This document shows, piece after piece, positions 1 through 6,320 of a DNA stretch of 24,742 nucleotides. A program made the position numbers and the translations under genes. Every line of letters starts with the position of its first letter. Position 1 is the first letter of the stretch. Source of the stretch: Streptomyces flaveolus (GTDB taxonomy: Bacteria > Actinomycetota > Actinomycetes > Streptomycetales > Streptomycetaceae); contig NZ_JNWV01000067.1 in NCBI RefSeq assembly GCF_000716535.1, positions 1-24,742 of the forward strand. The letters are read 5' to 3'. The notes beneath the pieces were generated by a model. The model was not told the DNA's origin. It worked only from the letters and a program-made list of their open reading frames with translations, and searched no databases.

Positions 1-248
1 AGGGTCGATGCGGTGTCCTGACACACCCGGCACACCGAACCCCCCGGAGAAGAGGGGCCCCGCTCCCGCCGGGCACACATCCACACTCCGCCACCACGCC
101 CCCGCCCGGAAGAGACAAGTTCCTGCCCGGGAAAGAACCTGCCCCCCTTCGCGTCGGCTCGGGACGGAGCGGCACACGTGTCCTGGCACCCGGGTGGGCC
201 GCCGTCCCCCACGGCGCGGGAGGTCCTCAACCGTCGTAAGGGAGGTCG
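1..248. other. Non-coding left edge
   Basis: I find no convincing gene here. The open frames lack family signatures and a ribosome binding site. The stretch holds one copy of the palindromic octamer ACACGTGT at 174-181 and a short inverted repeat at 12-27 (GGTGT/ACACC). It lies downstream of the methyltransferase and may include the promoter of a gene to the left of the window. Confidence 0.4.
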
Positions 249-1139
249 TCAGGAGCGGACCGCGAGGATCCAGCGATTGGCGGCCAGCGCGTCGTCCGGC
301 GCCGGCCGCAGGCCGACGCCGAGGCGGTCCGCGAAGTCGAACGGCGTGTGCACGGCCGTGTCCCAGCCCCGGGCGTCGAGATCGGCGAGGGAGTCCGGGC
401 GGGGATCGGTGCTGAACAGCGCGAGCAGGTCGATGCCGAGCCGCTCCCGGACCGCCGCGTAGACGGGATAGTCGCGTTGCCCGGCCGGGTCCACCCCGTG
501 TTTGACCTCGTAGCCGAGCGCACTGCCCGGTGCGCTGTGCGCGTTGACGGTCGCGAGCAGTTCGTGTTCCGCGGCCGGCGGCAGATACGGCACCAGCCCC
601 TCGGCGAGCCAGGCCGTCGGACGCGTCGGATCGAAGCCCGCCCCGATCAGGGCGTCGGTCCAGTCCTGGCGCAGGTCGGCGGCGAGGGCGACGCGGGCGG
701 CCCGCGGCACGGCCCCGAGCGTGTCCAGGACGGACTGCTTGAAGGCGAGCACCTCTTCCTGGTCGATCTCGAAGACCGTGCTGCCGTCCGGCCATGGCAG
801 CCGGTGGGCGCGGGTGTCCAGACCGGCGCCCAGCACGACCACCTGCCGGCAGCCACCGGCCGCGGCGCTGAGCAGGAACCCGTCGAAGACGCGGGTGCGC
901 AGACCGAAGAAGCGGGCCAGCCGGCCCCACAGCGGATCGGCGTCGCCGTCCGGCACCTCGTCGAACCGGCGCGGCCAGTCGGTGCAGCCGGGCGCCGCGC
1001 GGACGAAGTGTTCCGCGTACTCGTCCCGCGCCGGCGCGCCGGGCCGGGAGGTCTCGATCGCGCGGGCCGCGGCGACCAGTAAGGCGGTCACGCCCACCCC
1101 CGCGACTCCGGTGCTGCTTCCTCGGGCGGTATCGGTCAT
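249..1139 (-). CDS. SAM-dependent methyltransferase (TIGR00027 / LCM-like family)
   Basis: A 296-residue class I methyltransferase of the actinobacterial family related to leucine carboxyl methyltransferases. It is expected to move a methyl group from S-adenosylmethionine to an unknown small molecule or carboxyl group in the cytoplasm. The N-terminus has the family pattern VTALLVAAARAIETSRP followed by DEYAEHFV. The SAM-binding motif is VVVLGAGLDTRAHRLPW near residue 100, followed by FEIDQEEVLAFK, and later WLAEGLVPYLPP. The ATG at 1139 is preceded by GAGAGGGA, a good ribosome binding site. An open frame continues upstream to 1400 but has no family similarity. The gene stands alone on the minus strand, and its promoter region carries an ACACGTGT palindrome at 1214-1221. 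The family is clear; the substrate is unknown. Confidence 0.9.
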   Translation of the reverse strand: MTDTARGSSTGVAGVGVTALLVAAARAIETSRPGAPARDEYAEHFVRAAPGCTDWPRRFDEVPDGDADPLWGRLARFFGLRTRVFDGFLLSAAAGGCRQVVVLGAGLDTRAHRLPWPDGSTVFEIDQEEVLAFKQSVLDTLGAVPRAARVALAADLRQDWTDALIGAGFDPTRPTAWLAEGLVPYLPPAAEHELLATVNAHSAPGSALGYEVKHGVDPAGQRDYPVYAAVRERLGIDLLALFSTDPRPDSLADLDARGWDTAVHTPFDFADRLGVGLRPAPDDALAANRWILAVRS

Positions 1140-1181
1140 GTCCCTCTCCGCGGTGCCGTGTCCTGCGCGGTTTCTGTGCGT

Positions 1182-1222
1182 AACACGTCTCGAACGGGCC
1201 TGGGGTTCACTCGACACGTGTG
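1182..1222 (-). promoter_or_regulatory. Paired ACACGT-type sites upstream of the methyltransferase
   Basis: Two related sites lie 45-85 bases upstream of the start: AACACGTCT at 1182-1190 and the palindrome ACACGTGT at 1214-1221. They are about three helical turns apart. The same octamer recurs between other genes in this window, which suggests an operator. The binding protein is not identified. Confidence 0.4.
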
Positions 1223-1449
1223 CGCGGATGCCGAACCCGGTACCTGACAGCGTCCTGGCGCCCCAAGTCGCCCATGCCTGCCCGGAGCCGGGCTGACCTT
1301 CTGGACCTGGCCGGTTCCCGGGACGGCGGGCGGTGGCCGTGCTCCGGCTGCCTGCCGCGCCCCGAACGCACCGCCGGGCCTCGATACGCGATGGATGCAC
1401 AGCCGAGCGGTGCCGGAGGGCCGGCCACGGCCGAGCAGGGCCTCCACGC

Positions 1450-1486
1450 CGTGCTCTCGATCAGCCGTTCCCTGATCGAGAGCACG
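1450..1486 (-). terminator. Perfect 15-bp hairpin downstream of the GAF gene
   Basis: Perfect inverted repeat: left arm 1450-1464 (core CTCTCGATCAG), 7-base loop, right arm 1472-1486. It lies 44 bases past the stop of the GAF-domain gene. It has no T-run, which is common for Streptomyces terminators. Its length and lower GC also allow a protein-binding site. Confidence 0.6.
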
Positions 1487-1530
1487 CGGCGGTGGGTGGG
1501 GGTCACGGCCCCGGTTCTACGACCGTCCGG

Positions 1531-1974
1531 TCACACCTGCGGCATCGCGACGGGCCGGGACGCCGCGCCGGGCAGGGACGCCGCGTCCTCGCCGAGCACC
1601 GCGAGTTCGTCGTCGGTCAGTTCGCGTTCGTCCAGCCAGGCCAGTCCGACCACGGCACGGACGGCGCCGTCCGCGCCGGACACGGGGAGCGCCACGGCGG
1701 CCTTGCCGTCCACGGCCTTGGCGCCCGGTTTGACCGCGCCGCTGTCGTCCTCCTTGAGGTTGCAGGTCTGGATCGGCCTGTCCTGCTGCCAGGCGAGGCC
1801 GGCCATGCCTTTGCCGAGCGGGATCCGTGCGGTGACCTCGCGCACCTGGGGCGGGATGTTGTGCGCGGCCGTGATGTGCAGCAGGTCCTCCCGCACGACG
1901 TGGACCGTTCCGGCGGTGGCCCCGTGGCGGTCGAGCAGACCGCGCAGCCATGTGTTCGTCGACTCATCGAGCAT
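1531..1974 (-). CDS. Small GAF-domain protein
   Basis: A 147-residue protein made of little more than one GAF sensory domain. Visible pieces are TVHVVREDLLHITAAHNIP, then IPLGKGMAGLAWQQDRPIQTCNL, then a conserved strand AAVALPVSGADGAVRAVVG, and a final helix. No output domain is fused, so it may sense a small ligand or redox state and act through a partner protein; that role is inference. I chose the ATG at 1974 because TACCCT sits exactly six bases upstream, the spacing of a leaderless Streptomyces promoter, and no ribosome binding site is seen. A longer frame reaches 2082, with another possible ATG at 2031, but the added residues look non-coding. Transcription probably ends at the hairpin 1450-1486. 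Confidence 0.8.
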   Translation of the reverse strand: MLDESTNTWLRGLLDRHGATAGTVHVVREDLLHITAAHNIPPQVREVTARIPLGKGMAGLAWQQDRPIQTCNLKEDDSGAVKPGAKAVDGKAAVALPVSGADGAVRAVVGLAWLDERELTDDELAVLGEDAASLPGAASRPVAMPQV

Positions 1975-1980
1975 GGCGAG

Positions 1981-1986
1981 AGGGTA
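1981..1986 (-). promoter_or_regulatory. Probable leaderless -10 element of the GAF gene
   Basis: TACCCT on the minus strand matches TANNNT and ends six bases before the ATG at 1974. Transcription would then start at the start codon. No good -35 hexamer is visible. Two small palindromes lie upstream: ATGTCGACAT (2022-2031) and ATACGTAT. Confidence 0.4.
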
Positions 1987-2130
1987 CGGCAGGCAGCTTC
2001 GGATACGTATACGGACCGCCGATGTCGACATGTATGAGATGTGCCGCGGGTCCCGGGGCCGGGTGCACGGGGCGGGGCGCACGGGGCAGGCCGGTGCCGT
2101 CCGGTGTGGTCAGTCCCGGACGCACCCCCA

Positions 2131-2148
2131 CCGGACACCGGTGCCCGG
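2131..2148 (-). terminator. Possible terminator after the TetR gene
   Basis: Near-palindrome CCGGaCACCGGTGcCCGG, about 18 bases downstream of the TetR stop codon. It could fold as a GC-rich hairpin, although its central part leaves a very short loop. Confidence 0.35.
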
Positions 2149-2165
2149 GCCGGCCGCTCGCGTCG

Positions 2166-2918
2166 TCAGTCGTCCGCGTCCGTCGCGTCGGCCAACCGGT
2201 TGAGCCACTCGTGCAGCAGGTTCCGCTCGGCAGGGCTGAGCGCCGCGGTGTCCTCCTGGCCGAGGGCGACGAGCAGCGCCATGGCGCTGCTCGCGACGGC
2301 GGTGCGGGGGGCGGCGCCGGCGAGGCCGCCGTTCTTGGCAGGTGGGAGCGTGAGGGTGTTGATCACCATCTCGCGTGCGGTGTCGGCGGTCCGCGGGTCG
2401 TAGACGCCCTCGGGCAGGCTCATCAGCGTGAGGATCGTGCCCACGCCGGCGGAGTGCATGACCTCGGTGGCGCGTTCGACGCTCATCCGCAGACGTCCGG
2501 CCGCGGCGACCCGGGTGATCATGAGCCGCAGACCGGCGGCGGCCCGCCGTCCGGCCTGCGGCAAGTGGCCGGGGCGGACCTGGCCGTAGACGAGCGAGTA
2601 GTAGGCCGGATGCTCCAGTCCGAAGCGGATGTGCAGGTCCCACGCGTCGCGCAGCGCCTGGACCGGGTCGCCGCCGGTGAGCAGGTCGGCCTTCACTTCG
2701 AGGTAGCGCCGGAACCCGTAGTCCGCGACCTCCTCCAGCAGCCTGTCCTTGTCCCCGAAGATCCGGAAGATCGACGGGGTCGGCACGCCGGCGCGGGCGG
2801 CGACGGCACGGGTCGAGACCGCTTCCAGGCCACCCACTTCCAGCAGCTCGGCCGCCGCCAGGACGATCTTCTGCCGCAGTGGCGGAGCTGCCTGCTCCGG
2901 TTCCGTCTCCGTAGTCAC
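2166..2918 (-). CDS. TetR/AcrR family transcriptional regulator
   Basis: A 250-residue TetR-family repressor. The helix-turn-helix lies at about residues 15-60, with VSTRAVAARAGVPTPSIFRIFGD as recognition region and DKDRLLEEVADYGF following. The rest is an all-helical ligand-binding domain of unknown specificity. It starts with GTG at 2918; TATCGT lies exactly six bases upstream, suggesting a leaderless transcript. TetR genes normally control a divergent neighbour. Here the divergent neighbour is only a remnant of a GMC oxidoreductase starting at 2977, so the repressor may have lost its original target and now act on itself or on distant genes. The family is certain; target and ligand are unknown. 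Confidence 0.93.
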   Translation of the reverse strand: MTTETEPEQAAPPLRQKIVLAAAELLEVGGLEAVSTRAVAARAGVPTPSIFRIFGDKDRLLEEVADYGFRRYLEVKADLLTGGDPVQALRDAWDLHIRFGLEHPAYYSLVYGQVRPGHLPQAGRRAAAGLRLMITRVAAAGRLRMSVERATEVMHSAGVGTILTLMSLPEGVYDPRTADTAREMVINTLTLPPAKNGGLAGAAPRTAVASSAMALLVALGQEDTAALSPAERNLLHEWLNRLADATDADD

Positions 2919-2924
2919 GAATCG

Positions 2925-2951
2925 ACGATATCAGTTTGGTGAATCATTGAT
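2925..2951 (-). promoter_or_regulatory. TetR promoter with candidate operator
   Basis: On the minus strand the -10-like TATCGT (2925-2930) ends six bases before the GTG start. Just upstream lies the dyad ATCA-T-TGAT (2943-2951) in an unusually AT-rich stretch, a reasonable place for autoregulation. The -35 region is not recognisable. Confidence 0.35.
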
Positions 2952-2976
2952 CCGATCGGTGATACGTTGTTCGCGA

Positions 2977-3138
2977 ATGATCCTCCAGCGCTCGGGCATC
3001 GGGCCGGAGAGCCTGGAGGGCCTGCGTGTCGCCGACGCCTCCGGCGTCCCCTCGATCCCGTCCCACGACACCAACGCCACGGTCTGCGCCATCGCGGAGC
3101 GCGCCGCCGAGATCGTACGCGAGGCTGTCCGAGCCGCG
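2977..3138 (+). pseudogene. GMC oxidoreductase remnant (internally deleted)
   Basis: The plus frame from ATG 2977 reads LQRSGIGP, the mid-protein signature of GMC oxidoreductases (usually LMLSGIGP). It runs almost directly into GLRVADASGVPSIPSHDTNA followed by an AIAERAAEIV helix, the C-terminal signature of the family with its conserved Asn-rich active-site loop. Intact members are about 500-550 residues with an FAD-binding N-terminus. Here only about 54 residues remain, the N-terminus is gone and the middle is fused out. There is no ribosome binding site. It diverges from the TetR gene, a common arrangement for this enzyme family, so it is probably the decayed former target of that repressor. 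Confidence 0.65.
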
Positions 3139-3143
3139 ACGGC

Positions 3144-3397
3144 GACACCGACGACGCTCTCGTACAGCGCGCTGACGGGCGGTGTGGCCATGGAGGAGTC
3201 GGCCCAGTCGGTGCGCATGGCGCCCGGTCGGCGGCGGTCACCTTGATGCCGAGGGGCGCCACTTTCTCGGCCAGGACCGGGACGCCCACGCGTCCGCCGA
3301 CGGAGGGGATCTGGATGACGTACCCGGATCCCTGCTCGCGCAGGAGAGGCAGGGCGGCCCGGGTGACGGACACGAGAGGCCCGGCGTGTGAAGTCGC
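3144..3397 (-). pseudogene. Short-chain dehydrogenase (SDR) remnant
   Basis: The minus strand shows VTRAALPLLREQGSGYVIQI, then PSVGGRVGVPVL joined directly to AEKVAPLGIKVT, and, in another frame, GAMRTDWADSSMATPP and YESVVG. These are consecutive blocks of a classical SDR, but about 20 residues carrying the YxxxK catalytic pair are missing. A one-base deletion shifts the frame near 3224. The NAD(P)-binding N-terminus (TGxxxGxG) and the C-terminal part are also absent. It cannot encode a working enzyme. It abuts the GMC remnant tail to tail, so the two probably decayed together. Confidence 0.65.
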
Positions 3398-3490
3398 CGC
3401 CGCCGGCGCCGGGACACACCGGCACGGATGGTCAGCCGCCGTGGCACACACCGTCATACTCCGGTCGGCGCCGCGGCGCATCGTTGGGAC

Positions 3491-4081
3491 ATGACCAGCA
3501 ACGACCCGTCCGCCTTCGGTGGCCGCCTGCTCATCGGCGCCACCGGTTCCGCCGCCGTCGCCACGCTCCCGATGTACATCAACGCGCTGCGCGCCACGTT
3601 CACCGGGAGCGTCACCGTCCTGATGACGCACACCGCTGCCACGTTCCTCCCGCCGCACACCGTCGGCCTGTTCGCGGACCGCGTGGTGACGGGCGCGACG
3701 CCCGACGACTGGGCCCGCGAGAACCAGGCGACCCTCGCGGCGGAGCACGACATGTTGGCCGTCCTGCCGGCCACGGCCAACATGCTCTCCGCCACCGCCA
3801 CGGGCGCCGTGCCGAACATGCTGACCGCGACGATCGCCGCCGCCGACTTCCCGGTGGTCTTCTTCCCGGTGATGACCGGCGAGATGTGGCTGAAGCCCGC
3901 CGTCCAGCGCAATGTCGACCAGCTCCGCCAGGACGGCTACCACGTCGTCGACCCGCAGTGGGGACAGCGCTACGACGTCGGCCTGAAGCAGCTCGTCAAG
4001 GCCCCCATGCCGCCGGCGCCGCCCCAGTTCGTCGAAGTGGTCCGGGAACTCATGCCCGAGCGCGCACCCGCGGACGGCTGA
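3491..4081 (+). CDS. Flavoprotein of the EpiD/Dfp (HFCD) family
   Basis: A 196-residue FMN-binding protein of the homo-oligomeric flavin-containing cysteine decarboxylase family, related to phosphopantothenoylcysteine decarboxylase and EpiD. It begins with a Rossmann-like strand GRLLIGATGSAAVATLPMYI. It carries HDMLAVLPATANMLSATATG, equivalent to the PASANT flavin motif, and PVMTGEMWLKPAVQRNV, equivalent to PxMNxxMW of the substrate-binding clamp. The usual Asn of that clamp is Thr here, which could change substrate choice. The ATG at 3491 lacks a clear ribosome binding site; CATCGT six bases upstream is one mismatch from a leaderless -10. No lanthipeptide precursor or modifying enzyme is nearby, so a role in peptide decarboxylation is not supported. 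It converges on the AraC gene, 15 bases away. Confidence 0.87.
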   Translation: MTSNDPSAFGGRLLIGATGSAAVATLPMYINALRATFTGSVTVLMTHTAATFLPPHTVGLFADRVVTGATPDDWARENQATLAAEHDMLAVLPATANMLSATATGAVPNMLTATIAAADFPVVFFPVMTGEMWLKPAVQRNVDQLRQDGYHVVDPQWGQRYDVGLKQLVKAPMPPAPPQFVEVVRELMPERAPADG

Positions 4082-4096
4082 GGACGCCCGGACCGG

Positions 4097-5053
4097 TCAA
4101 CGCGCGCCCGGCCGCCGGGCACGGTAGGCGCCGGGTGTCATGCCCGTGACGGCCCGGAACGCCCGGTGCAGCTGTGCCTCGCCGCCGAACCCGCACGCGC
4201 GGGCCACGGCGGAGAGAGGGCGTTCGGGGTACGACAGCATCAGCCGCTGGGCGTGTGACACCCGCAGCCGGCGGACCAGCTCCGTGAGCGATTCGCCGTC
4301 CGCGGCCAGGACGCGGTACATCGTGCGCCGGGAGATTCCGCAGCCCGCGGCCACCCCGGCGGCGTCGAGGCGGGGATCCGTGGCGTGCCGGCGCACGAAC
4401 CGGTGGATGCGTTCCCGGGTCAGCGCCGTGCCGGACACCTCCGGCGGCGCGCTGCCCGCGGCCCAGGCCAGACCGGTGTCCAGCAGGTCGACGGCGTGCG
4501 GCAGCAGCGCGGCCGCCGCCCCGGCGTCGTGACCCTGCATCCGGTGGAGGCCGACGAGGAAGTCCGCGATGACACGGCCGGGGCCCGAGACGCCCAGGTC
4601 CACGCTGGTCGCCCCGGCCGGCGAGCGGTGCGCCAGCCGGGATCTGGGCACCTTGACCACGAGCTGGGAGAAGTCGTCCTCGAAGTCCAGCGCGTAGGGG
4701 CGGGTGCTGTCGACGAAGGCCATCGACCCGGGCGCGAGCAGGGCGACCCGCCCGTTCTGCTCCAGCCTGGCCCGGCCGCGGAGCTGGATGTTGGCGAGGA
4801 AGACGTCCTCGTGGTCGCGTCCGATCAGCCGGCGCGTCCGGACCACCTGCTGGGGACCCGCGCTCAGCTCGGCGAAGCCGATCCCGTCCAGGACGGAGTG
4901 CTCGATCCGCCCCTCGAAGGCCCCGCCCGGCCCGGGGCGCACCGCCACTCCGACGAACGTGTCACAGATGACGTCGGCCCAGTAGGCGAGCGCGTCGGAG
5001 GTGTCGACGTCCGCGCTGGACCACACGGTGCGCGGAACAGGGCAGGTGTGCAT
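4097..5053 (-). CDS. AraC family transcriptional regulator
   Basis: A 318-residue regulator. Residues about 20-200 match the AraC_binding_2 type sensor domain (DALAYWADVICDTFVGVAV near the start, later RLEQNGRVALLAPGSMAFVD and RPYALDFEDDFSQLVVKVPR). Residues about 215-315 form the double helix-turn-helix, with AAGCGISRRTMYRVLAADGE and ACGFGGEAQLHRAFRAVTGM followed by TPGAYR. It probably activates or represses a catabolic or oxidative gene in response to an unknown ligand. The start at 5053 is preceded only by a weak GGAAG. It lies 42 bases downstream of the TrmB/LuxR-type gene on the same strand, so read-through from that gene is possible. The target is unknown. Confidence 0.92.
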   Translation of the reverse strand: MHTCPVPRTVWSSADVDTSDALAYWADVICDTFVGVAVRPGPGGAFEGRIEHSVLDGIGFAELSAGPQQVVRTRRLIGRDHEDVFLANIQLRGRARLEQNGRVALLAPGSMAFVDSTRPYALDFEDDFSQLVVKVPRSRLAHRSPAGATSVDLGVSGPGRVIADFLVGLHRMQGHDAGAAAALLPHAVDLLDTGLAWAAGSAPPEVSGTALTRERIHRFVRRHATDPRLDAAGVAAGCGISRRTMYRVLAADGESLTELVRRLRVSHAQRLMLSYPERPLSAVARACGFGGEAQLHRAFRAVTGMTPGAYRARRPGAR

Positions 5054-5095
5054 GCTTCCATGATGGCGCCCCGCCGCCCCACGCTGAGCTCGCGG

Positions 5096-6079
5096 TCAGA
5101 TCAGTCCGCGGGCGCCGGCCCGGGCGCCGGCCTGGAAGCGGGTGTCGGCGCCCAGCTTGGCCAGGACGGCGGCGACGCGCCGGGTGGCGGTCCGGGTGCT
5201 GCACCCCAGCTGCCGGGCGATGGCCTGGTCCTTCAGCCCGGCCTTGAGCATGCCGAGGAGCAGGAGGTCGTCCGAGTCGAAGGTGTCGTCCTCGGCGGGC
5301 ACCGTACCGGTGATCGGTTCGGCGCGGGCCCAGTAGGCCTCGTACAGCTCCATCAGGGCGTCGAGCATCCCGGACGGGTGGATGACGACGAGGTCGTCGT
5401 AGACCGGGCCGGACATGGGGACCAGGGCCACCCGCTTGTCGATGATGTGCAGTTTGAACGGCAGGGACGGCAGCAGCCTGGAACGCTCGCCCAGTTCGGC
5501 GAGTCTGAGCAGCATGGCGAACCGGCCGGGGCGCTCCATGGACTGCGGACAGTAGATCGAGCGCACGTCGATGCCTCGTTCCAACCAGGCCGCCGTGATG
5601 TCGAACTCCTCCTCGTTGCTGTGGTGCCGGCCATCGGGGCGTCCCACGTAGGGTGGCCGGTCGAGGGCCCACATGTGACTGGTCGCGGAGTTGCTCAGCT
5701 CCTCGACCCGTTCCTGGATCAGCCGGCGGTCCGACAGGACCTCCACCAGGTTGCGCGGGTCGGCACGCAGCCGCCCTTCCCGGTAACGTTCGGCGATCCG
5801 GTCGATCTCCGTGCGTGCGGAGGCCAGCGCGGTCTCCACCTCGAACTGCCGCCGGGCCAGCAGGGGGAGCAGCGCGGCCTGTGGGTTGGTCACCTGGTAA
5901 TGGCCCCGGCTGGTGACGTGGAGGAGCCCGAGTTCCCGTAGCCGGGTGACGGACCGCAGGACACGGTGCTCCGGCGTCCCCAGGGACGCGGCCAGGTCCG
6001 CGACGGTGACCTGACCGCGGTCCAGGAAGCACCGGTACACCTCTTCGTCGGACTCGGCTATGCCCAGGGCCGTGAGCAC
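5096..6079 (-). CDS. TrmB/LuxR-type helix-turn-helix regulator
   Basis: A 327-residue regulator. The N-terminal 75 residues form a TrmB-like winged helix (IAESDEEVYRCFLDRGQVTV, then ADLAASLGTPEHRVLRSVTR). A coiled stretch follows at about 95-125, then a central sensor-like region. The C-terminus is a LuxR-type HTH (DDLLLLGMLKAGLKDQAIAR, then QLGCSTRTATRRVAAVLAKL). I chose GTG at 6079 because GGAGGT lies eight bases upstream; the frame is open to 6226 but the added residues are not family-like. It diverges from the large subtilase gene, so controlling that protease is a reasonable inference. The AraC gene follows 42 bases downstream. Confidence 0.9.
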   Translation of the reverse strand: MLTALGIAESDEEVYRCFLDRGQVTVADLAASLGTPEHRVLRSVTRLRELGLLHVTSRGHYQVTNPQAALLPLLARRQFEVETALASARTEIDRIAERYREGRLRADPRNLVEVLSDRRLIQERVEELSNSATSHMWALDRPPYVGRPDGRHHSNEEEFDITAAWLERGIDVRSIYCPQSMERPGRFAMLLRLAELGERSRLLPSLPFKLHIIDKRVALVPMSGPVYDDLVVIHPSGMLDALMELYEAYWARAEPITGTVPAEDDTFDSDDLLLLGMLKAGLKDQAIARQLGCSTRTATRRVAAVLAKLGADTRFQAGARAGARGLI

Positions 6080-6270
6080 GTATGCATACCTCCGTCGAAT
6101 CGGCGTGGGACGTCCGTGGCGCGGTTGGTCATCCGTCCAAATCCGCCAACAGAGTATCTGGACACCTCTCCAAGGAACAGCGTTCACTTTCTCGCTGGGA
6201 CGACGCGGTTGCCCCGTGTCCGGCACCCGCCGACGTCAACTCCCCACTCCCGCACGTGCAGCACCACCCC

Positions 6271-6291
6271 GAGGGTGCGAGAGGCACCCTC
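6271..6291 (+). promoter_or_regulatory. Hairpin in the subtilase leader
   Basis: Perfect 8-bp inverted repeat GAGGGTGC/GCACCCTC with a 5-base loop (6279-6283). It can be extended by two C-G pairs past one bulge. It ends 20 bases before the GGAGG of the subtilase, so it would lie in the mRNA leader or act as an operator. Confidence 0.45.
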
Positions 6292-6320
6292 CGGCTCGGC
6301 CCACTCCCCGTGGAGGACGC

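Noticed and set aside
3491..4081. Lanthipeptide or thioviridamide-like cluster suggested by the EpiD-type flavoprotein
   Set aside because: No precursor peptide, LanB/LanC/LanM, YcaO or protease-transporter genes are nearby.
4385..5941. 518-codon plus-strand frame across the AraC and LuxR-type genes
   Set aside because: It spans two well-supported minus-strand genes and has no recognisable domain.
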